From contig NZ_KB889651.1 in NCBI RefSeq assembly GCF_000372745.1, positions 62,001-126,000 of the forward strand: a DNA stretch of 64,000 bases, in the 5' to 3' direction. Of this stretch, positions 51,334-58,917 are shown in pieces. Every line of letters begins with the position of its first letter. Positions within the stretch are counted from its first letter, which is position 1. Made by a program: the position numbers and the translations under genes. The DNA comes from Embleya scabrispora DSM 41855. Lineage in GTDB: Bacteria; Actinomycetota; Actinomycetes; Streptomycetales; Streptomycetaceae. The notes under the pieces are model-generated. The model made no database searches. It saw nothing but the letters and a program-made list of their open reading frames with translations, and was not told the DNA's origin.

Positions 51334-52164
51334 GTGACGCCTCTGGATCGCCGCAGCGTGCTGCGGCAGCTCGGCCGGGCCGCCGCGCTGGGCGCGGCCG
51401 GTGCGGCCGCGAGCGCGTGTGGCGAGGATTCCCCGCACGTGTTCATGTCCGCGCCCACGGCGAAGCCGATCGGCACCGGCGGAGCGCCGGCCGCCCGGCT
51501 CGGCGCTCCCGATGCCTCGGGCCGGGTCGGCAGCGGTCCCAAACCGCCGCCGCTGCCCACCGATCTGCCGTTCCAGGTCACTTCCGGGCCACCCGACCGG
51601 CCCCGGGTGGCGCTGACCTTCCACGGTCAGGGAAGTCCGGAGGTCGCCGGCTCGCTGCTGGGCCTGATGGAGGCGGCCGGGACGCGCGGAACGGTCCTCG
51701 CGGTGGGGACCTGGCTCGACGAACAGCCGCAGATGGCACGCCGGGTCCTGGACGGCGGCCACGAACTGGGCAACCACACCATGCATCACGGCGACATGAC
51801 CTCGATGTCCGCCGATCGCACCTACGCCGAGATCACCGACTGCGCCGACCGGCTCAAGCGCCTCACCGGCTCGATCGGACGCTGGTTTCGGCCCTCGCGG
51901 GCCAAGAACTGCACGCCCACCGTCGTCGCCCAGGCCCGCCGCGCCGGATACGCGCACTGCCTGGGTTTCGACCTGGACTCCCTCGATTTCACCGATCCCG
52001 GCGCCGCCGCCGTCAGCCGTACCGTGCTGACCGGGGTTCGGCCGGGCTCGGTGGTCAGCCTGCACCTCGGACACCCGGGCACCGTAGCCGCGATGCCCGC
52101 AATCCTCGATGGCCTACGGACCCGCGGACTGCGGGCGGTCACGATGTCGGAGCTCGTCACCTGA
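51334..52164 (+). CDS. Polysaccharide-deacetylase-like lipoprotein (Tat signal)
   Basis: This 276-residue protein has a twin-arginine lipoprotein signal (RRSVLRQL, then Ala/Gly-rich, Cys29 in SACGED), a Pro-rich linker and a NodB-type deacetylase domain (about 88-276). The His-x3-His metal pair is present in NHTMHHGD. The first motif, normally TFDDG, reads TFHGQG, so the metal-binding and catalytic Asp residues are missing. WFRPSRAKN matches the usual RxPxG region poorly. The protein may be catalytically weak or inactive on chitin-like substrates. GTG 51334 follows AAGG and CAGG. Its stop overlaps the start of the beta-propeller gene (TGATG). Confidence 0.82.
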   Translation: MTPLDRRSVLRQLGRAAALGAAGAAASACGEDSPHVFMSAPTAKPIGTGGAPAARLGAPDASGRVGSGPKPPPLPTDLPFQVTSGPPDRPRVALTFHGQGSPEVAGSLLGLMEAAGTRGTVLAVGTWLDEQPQMARRVLDGGHELGNHTMHHGDMTSMSADRTYAEITDCADRLKRLTGSIGRWFRPSRAKNCTPTVVAQARRAGYAHCLGFDLDSLDFTDPGAAAVSRTVLTGVRPGSVVSLHLGHPGTVAAMPAILDGLRTRGLRAVTMSELVT

Positions 52165-53390
52165 TGACCACTCACCCCTCCCCCTCCCGTCGCCGTCCCG
52201 GCCCGGTCGCGCTGTTCGTGGCGGCCTGCTGCCTGGTGGCGTCCGCCGCGTGCGCGTCCTCCACGGACAACACGGCGAAGCCCTCCCCGAACACGTCCTC
52301 GATCGCCCCCGTCCAGTCCGCGCCCGTACCGGCCGCGGTGCCGGCGGTGGAGATCGCGAATCTCCTGCCCGGCATGCCGCCGCCGCTGGACCCGCACGAT
52401 CTGTACGCCGCCGACCGCCCCGGCATGTTCTCGGACGCGGTCAAGGACTTCCCGAACCGGGTGTACGTGCCCAACACCGACTCGAACACGGTCAGCGTGA
52501 TCGACCCGACCACCTACACGGTGATCGAGACGATCGAGGTCGGCCACCAGCCGCAGCACGTGGTGCCGTCCTGGGACCTGAAGACGCTGTGGGTGAACAA
52601 CGACCTGGGCGACTCGCTGACCCCGCTCGACCCGGCCACCGGCAAGGCCGGCACGCCGGTCCCGGTGGACGATCCGTACAACCTCTACTTCACCCCGGAC
52701 GGCAAGTACGCGATCGTGATGGCCTCGATGGACCGCCAGTTGGTCTTTCGCGACGCACACACGATGGCCGTGGTCAAGGCCGTGCCCAGCGACTGCGCGG
52801 GCGTCAACCACGCGGACTTCTCGCCCGACGGCAGGTACTTCATCGTCTCCTGCGAGTTCTCCGGTGAGCTGCTCAAGGTGGACACCGCCGAGATGAAGGT
52901 GCTGGCCAAGCAGAAGATCCCGCAGTCCGGCTCGATGCCGCAGGACGTCAAGATCTCCCCGGACGGCCGTACCTGGTACATCGCCGACATGATGTCCGAC
53001 GGCATCTGGGTGCTCGACGGCGACAGGTTCGGCAAGCCGACCAAGCTGCGCACCGGCAAGGGCGCGCACGGCCTGTACCCGAGCCGCGACTCCAAGAGCC
53101 TGTACATCTCCAACCGGGGCGAGGGCTCGATCTCGGTCCTGGACTTCGCCACCGGCGCGCTGACCGCCAAGTGGCACCTGCCCGGCGGCGGCAGCCCGGA
53201 CATGGGCGGGGTCTCCTCCGACGGCAAGGTGCTGTGGCTCAGCGGCCGCTACGACGCCGAGGTGTACGCGATCGACACCGCCGACGGGCACCTGCTCGCC
53301 CGCATCCCGGTCGGCGTCGGCCCGCACGGGCTGTGCGTGTATCCGCAGCCGGGCCGGTACTCGCTCGGCCACACCGGCGTCTTCCGCTGA
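52164..53390 (+). CDS. YncE-like beta-propeller lipoprotein
   Basis: This 408-residue extracytoplasmic protein has a lipoprotein signal (about 1-30; Cys30 in ASAAC). A Ser/Pro/Ala linker and a seven-bladed YVTN/YncE-type propeller follow. Repeated blade motifs are RVYVPNTDSNTVSVIDPTTYTVIETIEVG, NLYFTPDGKYAIVM, DVKISPDGRTWYIADMMSDGIWVLD and SLYISNRGEGSISVLDFATG. It is coupled by one-base overlap to the deacetylase-like gene, so the two lipoproteins probably work together at the cell surface. YncE relatives bind DNA or act as scaffolds; here the ligand is unknown. Confidence 0.88.
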   Translation: MTTHPSPSRRRPGPVALFVAACCLVASAACASSTDNTAKPSPNTSSIAPVQSAPVPAAVPAVEIANLLPGMPPPLDPHDLYAADRPGMFSDAVKDFPNRVYVPNTDSNTVSVIDPTTYTVIETIEVGHQPQHVVPSWDLKTLWVNNDLGDSLTPLDPATGKAGTPVPVDDPYNLYFTPDGKYAIVMASMDRQLVFRDAHTMAVVKAVPSDCAGVNHADFSPDGRYFIVSCEFSGELLKVDTAEMKVLAKQKIPQSGSMPQDVKISPDGRTWYIADMMSDGIWVLDGDRFGKPTKLRTGKGAHGLYPSRDSKSLYISNRGEGSISVLDFATGALTAKWHLPGGGSPDMGGVSSDGKVLWLSGRYDAEVYAIDTADGHLLARIPVGVGPHGLCVYPQPGRYSLGHTGVFR

Positions 53391-53405
53391 CCGTCGGGCC
53401 CCGGG

Positions 53406-53438
53406 GCGGGCGGCGGGGCAGGTGCTCCCGCCGCCCGC
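53406..53438. terminator. Two-way terminator hairpin
   Basis: GCGGGCGGCGGG (53406-53417) pairs perfectly over 12 bp with 53427-53438 around a nine-base loop. It lies between the convergent beta-propeller and MFS genes and can serve both. No U-tract is present on either side. Confidence 0.6.
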
Positions 53439-53455
53439 TCGTTGCCGGTGGCCGC

Positions 53456-54967
53456 TCAGTACGCCGGGGGCGCGTCGCGGGTCGGGCGCGAATCGATCAG
53501 CACGGCCGCGACCACCGTCGCGCCGAGCATGATGCCGGTGGCCACCAACAGGGCCACGCCGAACCCGTGTACGGTGCCCGCCGTGACCTCGTCCCGACCA
53601 CCCTCGTGGGTGCGCAGCCAGGTCGCGGTGACGCTGGTGGCGACGGTGTTGAACAGCGCGGTGCCGAGTGCGCCGCCCACCTGTTGTCCGGCGTTGAAGG
53701 TCGCCGCGGCGGTCCCGGCGTCGACCGCGCCCACTCCCGCCGTGGCCAGGCTGGTCGTCGTGGTGAGCACGACGCCCAAGCCCAGGCCGATCAGGATCTG
53801 CGCGGGCACCAGATACAGCATCAGCACATGCGCGCTGTCCGCCGTCAGCCGGGACAGGAGCAGCAACCCGGCGGCCATGGCGAGCAGTCCGGGCACCATC
53901 AGCGTCCGGGCCGTCACCCGGGCGAGCAGCCTGCCCGCGATCAGGATCGAGCCCACCAACGAGCCCGCGACCAGGACCATGATGATCAGCCCGGCCCGGA
54001 CGGGTGAATACCCCAGGACCGTCTGCGCGTAGTAGCTCAGGAACAAGAAGCAGCCGAACAGCGCGGCCAGCATCAGCGCACTGGTCAGGTAAGCGCCGCC
54101 GCGGACGCGGTCCAGAACCACCCGCATCGGCAGCAGCGGATGACTCACCCGGGTCTCCACGAGCACGAACAGACCGAGCAACAGCACTCCGCCCGGCACC
54201 AGGGTGAGCACCAACGGGTCGTCCCAGCCGCGCGGTTCGGTGCGATTGAAGCCGTAGACCAGGGCCGCGAGGCCGGCCACGCTCAACAGTGCCCCCGGCA
54301 GGTCCAGCCGGCCGGGCCCCGCCGAGGGACGGTCGCGGTACACGAACGGCAGACCCAGCAGGGCGAGTCCGGCGATGGGCACGTTGACCCACAGGCACCA
54401 GCGCCAGTCCAGGTACTCGGTGAGCAGCCCGCCCGCGAGCAGCCCGACCCCCGAACCGGCGGCGCCCATCGCGCCGAACACCCCGAACGCCTTGCCGCGA
54501 TCGCGCGGGTCGGTGAAGGTCAGGGTCAGCAACGACATGGCGGCCGGCGCCATCGCCGCCGCGAACACCCCTTGCAGCGCGCGGGCACCGAACAGGGTCG
54601 CCGCACCGTCGGCCGCGCCGCCCAGCGCGGAGGCCGCGGCGAACCCGATCAGACCGATCCGAAACGTCCGCCGGTGCCCGAGCAGCCCGCTGACCCGGCC
54701 GCCGAGCAGCAATAATCCGCCGAACGCCAACACATAGGCGATGATCGCCCACTGCCGGTCGGCGTCCGACAGGTGCAGATCGTGCTGCATCGAGGGCAAC
54801 GCGATATTCACGATGGTGCCGTCCAGAACGATCATCAGCTGGGCGAGGGTGATCACGGCCAAGGCCCACCACCGCTGCTCGTGCCGACGCCCGACCGCCT
54901 CTTCGGCACGATCCCGCTCACGTCGGTGTTCCTGCTCGTGTTCCTGCTCGTACTCACGCTGATGCAC
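53456..54967 (-). CDS. MFS multidrug exporter (DHA2, EmrB/QacA type)
   Basis: This 503-residue proton-driven exporter has about 14 membrane helices. Family motifs are LAQLMIVLDGTIVNIALPSM (helix 1, with the conserved Asp), the loop GRVSGLLGHRRTF, GARALQGVFAAAMAPAAMSLL and WRWCLWVNVPIAG. The GTG at 54967 gives a strongly charged N-terminal tail of Glu, His, Arg and Gln (EYEQEHEQEH), which is unusual. It is divergent from a TetR regulator with repeat elements in the shared promoter, so it is probably repressed by that protein. Substrate unknown. Confidence 0.93.
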   Translation of the reverse strand: MHQREYEQEHEQEHRRERDRAEEAVGRRHEQRWWALAVITLAQLMIVLDGTIVNIALPSMQHDLHLSDADRQWAIIAYVLAFGGLLLLGGRVSGLLGHRRTFRIGLIGFAAASALGGAADGAATLFGARALQGVFAAAMAPAAMSLLTLTFTDPRDRGKAFGVFGAMGAAGSGVGLLAGGLLTEYLDWRWCLWVNVPIAGLALLGLPFVYRDRPSAGPGRLDLPGALLSVAGLAALVYGFNRTEPRGWDDPLVLTLVPGGVLLLGLFVLVETRVSHPLLPMRVVLDRVRGGAYLTSALMLAALFGCFLFLSYYAQTVLGYSPVRAGLIIMVLVAGSLVGSILIAGRLLARVTARTLMVPGLLAMAAGLLLLSRLTADSAHVLMLYLVPAQILIGLGLGVVLTTTTSLATAGVGAVDAGTAAATFNAGQQVGGALGTALFNTVATSVTATWLRTHEGGRDEVTAGTVHGFGVALLVATGIMLGATVVAAVLIDSRPTRDAPPAY

Positions 54968-54987
54968 GGCTCACCCACGCCTCTCTA

Positions 54988-55015
54988 GTACAACGTACCG
55001 GTACTGGTACAACGT
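54988..55015. promoter_or_regulatory. Repeat-rich TetR operator region
   Basis: GTACAACGT occurs at 54988-54996 and 55007-55015, 19 bp apart. Between them lies the perfect palindrome GTACCGGTAC (54995-55004). The cluster sits in the divergent promoter of the MFS exporter and the TetR gene and probably holds the TetR site. Confidence 0.6.
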
Positions 55016-55071
55016 TCGACACGGCCAGGATACTAGGCTCGCCGTCACGGAAAGAGCAAGGAGGTTGGGCC

Positions 55072-55785
55072 ATCAAGGGCAAGCAGGGCAACGCCAAGGG
55101 CCAGGCCGCGGGGGGCGCGCAAAGCGTCTGGCTGCGCGAATCCCGGGCGGCGCGCGAGGAACCCCCACTGACCCGGGCGCGCATCGTCGGCGAGGCGGTG
55201 GCCCTCCTCGACGCGGAGGGCATCGACGGGCTGACCATGCGGCGGCTGGCCGAGCGGCTGGGCTCGGGCGTCACCACGCTCTACTGGCACGTCGACACCA
55301 AGATCGACGTGGTCGACCTCGCGCTCGACGCGATCTTCGCCGAGACCCCGGTACCGGCGGCATCCCCGGAGCCCGACGCATGGCGGGCCGACATCCTCGC
55401 CCTGCTCCTGGACTGGCGGGCGACCATGCTGCGCCACCCGTGGTCCGCCGCGCTGCTCCAGCGACCGACCCTGGGTCCGAACCTGCTCGCCCGGATGGAG
55501 TTCCTCCAGGCGACCCTGGTCCGGGCAGGCTTCACCGGCCGTCGGCTGAACTCCGCCACCTGGGCGCTCTACAACCACCTCATGGGCGCAACCGTGGCCC
55601 GAGCCGGCTTCACCCTCTCCACCGAGGACCGCGAGGCCGCCCAACGCCGGCTACACGACCTGAGCGACCGCTACCCCACCCTCAGCGCCAACGACTACAT
55701 GCTCCAAAACGACTGGGACACCACCTTCACCACGGGCCTGCACTACGTCCTCGACGGCATCACCACGTCTTCGGACACCGACTGA
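55072..55785 (+). CDS. TetR-family regulator, possible ATC start
   Basis: This TetR regulator has a helix-turn-helix (LTRARIVGEAVALLDAEGIDGLTMRRLAERLGSGVTTLYWHVDTK) and a C-terminal TetR_C-type ligand domain. Homologous N-terminal sequence (SVWLRESRAAREEPPLTRARIV) extends well upstream of the first GTG at 55198, yet no ATG, GTG or TTG occurs there in frame. An AAGGAGG ribosome-binding site at about 55058-55064 lies seven bases before an in-frame ATC at 55072, exactly where an ATG would be expected. I take ATC 55072 as the start (237 residues). A sequencing error is the alternative. It probably controls the divergent exporter. Confidence 0.8.
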   Translation: MKGKQGNAKGQAAGGAQSVWLRESRAAREEPPLTRARIVGEAVALLDAEGIDGLTMRRLAERLGSGVTTLYWHVDTKIDVVDLALDAIFAETPVPAASPEPDAWRADILALLLDWRATMLRHPWSAALLQRPTLGPNLLARMEFLQATLVRAGFTGRRLNSATWALYNHLMGATVARAGFTLSTEDREAAQRRLHDLSDRYPTLSANDYMLQNDWDTTFTTGLHYVLDGITTSSDTD

Positions 55786-56005
55786 CAGTGCCGGGGCGTC
55801 ACCGGCCGGGCAGGCGGCGAACGGCCGGGTCCGCGAGCGGACCCGGCCGTTTCGCCTGGGCGGGGCCGGAACAGGGTGCCGGCGGCATCCGGAGGCCGCG
55901 TTCGGTGTCGGCCGTACGGCGGTGGCGTGCCCGCCGACGATCCGCTCCCGGCGCCGGTGGCTTCGCCCGCCGTGCTCGATGCCGGGAGGGACGGCCGGAC
56001 CCGGC

Positions 56006-57547
56006 TCAACGGTCCAGGCGGCACCAATCGCGGCGGTAGGAAGCCCAGTCCGTGTCGGTCGCGGTGAAGTCGACGTACAGCGCGACGCCGAAGCCCGGTC
56101 GGCGCAGGTCGGTTCGGGTCAGACCGAGGCGTACGCCGCGCACCGCCGCCGCCACCGTCTCGGCCGAGCCGCGATGGCCCCACGTGTTCGCGTAGTAGGC
56201 GGGCAGGCCCATCAGCAGGTCGACCCGGGCCGGCGTCGCCTCCAGGGCGAGTGCGGTCTGCTCGGCGACGTAGCCGCCGTACAGCGATTCCAGCGGCATC
56301 GCGGTGTCGTAGGACATCACCGCGATCTGCTCGACCCGCCGCGCGACCTGGCCGAAGTATCGCTGCGACCACCATTTGGGGTGGTCGCGCAACGTCTGGA
56401 AGACATTGTGCAGGGACGGCAGCGGGTCGATCTGGGCGGCGGCGACCGAGAGGGGCACGCCGCGCGCACGGGTCAGTTCGTGGGTGGCGGTGAGCAGCGT
56501 CAGGAAGTCCTCGTCACCGGACCACACCGGTTCCAGGTCGAAGTGCACACCCTCGAAGCCGGCGTCCAGAACCTGCGCGGCCGACGCGGTGATCGCCTCG
56601 CGCACCCGGGGGCGGTCCAGGTTCAGCCCGGGCCCACCGTGCGAGACGATGTCGCCGAGCCATGCCTGCACCCGTACGCCCGGCAGTTCGCGGTGCACCG
56701 CCTCGACCAGTTGCCGCGCCCCGGGGTGGGCCGTGGCCGGCAGCGTGCCGTCGTGCTCCAGGGGACCGGCGTGCACGTACAGGTCGTGGATGCCGGTATC
56801 GCGTAACCGCTGTGCCAACACGGCCAGTTCGGCCGCTCCCTTGCGCCCGTCCACCCACGCGTGGCCCAACCAGATCGCGTCCCGGCCGCGGCTGCGGGCC
56901 TGATCCGACGGATCGCCCGCGTACTCCAGGCGCAGCGCGAGCGCGGCCGCGCCGATCGGCACCAGCGGCAGGCTCACCAGGAGCAGCACGATCACGGTGA
57001 CCCGCCGCCACCGACTCCACGACCGCCACCGGCGACGCAGCCGGCCCCGGCGCGGCGGCGGCACGTCGGACGGCCCGCCGGACTCCTCGCGCTCGGCGCC
57101 GTCGCCGTCGGGGTCCGCGTCCACATCGGCATCGGCATCGGCGTCCGCGTCCGCGTCCGCATCGATGGCCCCCGGGCCCGGACCGCCCCCGTCGGAGTCC
57201 ACCACGTCGCGGACGCCCACCTCGCGAGTTCCGGCCCCGCGCACCACCGCACCCGAGGCGCCGCCCGAGACGGGCGCAGCCGCCGCGGCGCCTTCCGCTC
57301 GACCCCCGACCTCGCCGGCCTCCACCCCACGTGTACCGACGTCCGAAACCCCGGTTCCGCCGGCCCCGTCCCCTCCCGCACCTCGCGCGGTGCTCTCCCG
57401 GGCAGTGCGCCCGGGCTCGGCGATAGCGATATGGATCGTCCCCCTGTGTCGTGGCCGGCCGCCCCCCTGTCCTGGCAGACCCCCCGGGTCACGGCCGGCA
57501 AACCGCTCTCTCGCGACCGACGGGCCGCCGCGCACGACCACGAACAA
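56006..57547 (-). CDS. Membrane-anchored GH18-like protein with Asp-Ala repeat
   Basis: This protein of up to 513 residues has a long Gly/Ala-rich cytosolic N-terminus. It contains an Asp-Ala dipeptide run (about 128-150), an Arg/Trp-rich patch, one membrane helix (about 182-206; VIVLLLVSLPLVPIGAAALAL) and an extracytoplasmic barrel (about 215-513). The barrel has GVHFDLEPVW and IAVMSYDT, which resemble the DxE and MxYD motifs of GH18 glycosidases, though the usual full DxxDxDxE is not present. The start is uncertain: the TTG at 57547 lacks a ribosome-binding site, and GTG codons at 57541 and 57535 are possible. Function unknown; it may bind or cut a glycan. Confidence 0.7.
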   Translation of the reverse strand: MFVVVRGGPSVARERFAGRDPGGLPGQGGGRPRHRGTIHIAIAEPGRTARESTARGAGGDGAGGTGVSDVGTRGVEAGEVGGRAEGAAAAAPVSGGASGAVVRGAGTREVGVRDVVDSDGGGPGPGAIDADADADADADADVDADPDGDGAEREESGGPSDVPPPRRGRLRRRWRSWSRWRRVTVIVLLLVSLPLVPIGAAALALRLEYAGDPSDQARSRGRDAIWLGHAWVDGRKGAAELAVLAQRLRDTGIHDLYVHAGPLEHDGTLPATAHPGARQLVEAVHRELPGVRVQAWLGDIVSHGGPGLNLDRPRVREAITASAAQVLDAGFEGVHFDLEPVWSGDEDFLTLLTATHELTRARGVPLSVAAAQIDPLPSLHNVFQTLRDHPKWWSQRYFGQVARRVEQIAVMSYDTAMPLESLYGGYVAEQTALALEATPARVDLLMGLPAYYANTWGHRGSAETVAAAVRGVRLGLTRTDLRRPGFGVALYVDFTATDTDWASYRRDWCRLDR

Positions 57548-57601
57548 GATTCGAGTCGGCGGGCGGGGCCGCGGTCGGGGGTCGAGACCGACTCCCGCCC
57601 A

Positions 57602-57931
57602 CTACGGACGCGTTCGGGTACGGAACCGTTCCAGCCCGACCGCGACGCCCTCGATCGGCACGGTGACCGCGAACCGGGGCGCCTCCACCGCCAAGCCCTC
57701 GTCGCTCGGCAGGTCGACCCCGCGCGTGACCGCCGCCGGACGGGCCGACACCGCGCTCGCCGGACGCCGGATGATGCGCCCGGCCGGTGCGGCGGCCTCC
57801 GCCGTCAGGTCGGCCGCGGGCACCACCCGGTCGACCAGGCCGAGTTCGGCCGCGCGGGCCGCGTCGATCGGCTCGCCGGTGAGGATCAACTCCAGGCCGT
57901 GCCCGCGGCCGACGTGCCGCGGTCGGCGAGG
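57602..57931 (-). pseudogene. Remnant of an enoyl-CoA hydratase (C-terminal part)
   Basis: From about 57916 to the TAG at 57602 the frame encodes HVGRGHGLELILTGEPIDAA then RAAELGLVDRVVP. This is the second-half signature of crotonase-fold enoyl-CoA hydratases, followed by about 65 residues of the C-terminal helices with a diverged end. The first 150 or so residues, including the oxyanion-hole segments, are missing; directly upstream in the same frame is the stop codon of the SCO6745-like gene. A TTG at 57889 is open but has no ribosome-binding site. I infer a deletion remnant. Confidence 0.75.
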
Positions 57932-58798
57932 TCACGGTCGGGGCGCTCCGATCGGGTTGGGTACCGGGATCAGGCCGCTGTCCACCAGATGTCGGCTCAG
58001 CGGCGCGGCCAGTCGGACGGCCTCCTCGACCCCGTCCTCGCCGAGTCGGGTGACGGGGTCGGCGGCGAGTCGGTCGGTGGCGTGTTCCAGCTCCCGGCGC
58101 AGCGCCCCGCCGCTCTTGGTGAGTCGGGTGTCGCGGTCCAGCAGGCCCTTGGCGACCAGTCGGCGCCGGGCCTGTTCCCATTGCGCGTCGGTCCAGCCTC
58201 GGGTGCTCTGCAGCAGTTCGCGTGCGACGTTGCCGGTCGCGGCGTGGGTCAGGCCCGCCTCCAGCCCGGTCAGTCCGGCGTGCGCGACCGCGATCACGTG
58301 GCCGTCGCCGCGATGTTCGCGCAGCACCGTACTCGCCGGCCACAGTCGCCCGACCACGCCGTCCGGACGCGGCACACCCGACCACGCGGCGGCGAGCGCG
58401 CGTCCCTCGTAGCCGCAGCCCTCCACGGCGTGTTCCAGCAGGTCGGCCAAGCGGCCCAGGTGTCGTTCGCCGACGGCCGGCAGGGTGCGGGTGAGCGCCG
58501 CCTCGACGGCGCCGAGCCGGGTGTCCAGCACTTTCTCCGGCGTGGTGCAGGTCCACGCGTCGGGCAGCACGCGGGCCACCCGACTCGGCGCGAAGGCGAA
58601 GCACAGCGCGTTCGCCTCGGGTACGCGCACCGCGCCGAGCGGGGCGAGGCGGCCGGCGAAGTAGCCCATCCACCAGCCGATCAGGCCGAGCGCACGAGCC
58701 GCCTCGATCGGCTCGGGCGCGAAGTACACGACGGCGTGGACGGGTTCGATCGCCTCCCAGAACCGTCTGGCCAGGGTGGGAGCGGGGGCGGATGACAC
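57932..58798 (-). CDS. SCO6745-like helical protein
   Basis: This 288-residue cytosolic protein begins PAPTLARRFWEAIEPVHAVVYFAPEP and continues with GLIGWWMGYFAGRLAPLGAV. It ends in a MarR-like helix-turn-helix stretch (WTDAQWEQARRRLVAKGLLDRDTRLTKSGGALRRELEHATD). This layout matches the actinobacterial family named after S. coelicolor SCO6745, whose function is not established. GTG 58798 lies eight bases after GAAAGG. It is divergent from the MocR-type regulator gene at 58918; the 119 bp between them show no strong palindrome. Confidence 0.85.
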   Translation of the reverse strand: MSSAPAPTLARRFWEAIEPVHAVVYFAPEPIEAARALGLIGWWMGYFAGRLAPLGAVRVPEANALCFAFAPSRVARVLPDAWTCTTPEKVLDTRLGAVEAALTRTLPAVGERHLGRLADLLEHAVEGCGYEGRALAAAWSGVPRPDGVVGRLWPASTVLREHRGDGHVIAVAHAGLTGLEAGLTHAATGNVARELLQSTRGWTDAQWEQARRRLVAKGLLDRDTRLTKSGGALRRELEHATDRLAADPVTRLGEDGVEEAVRLAAPLSRHLVDSGLIPVPNPIGAPRP

Positions 58799-58917
58799 GG
58801 CGGGCACCTTTCGCCGGACGACGGGTTCGCGGGCGGGACCGGCAACCGACCGTCCGGGTCCGCCCGCCGACCAGCGTGCCCGTTGTCCCACCGCCGAGAC
58901 AGTGCCAATCTGAACGA

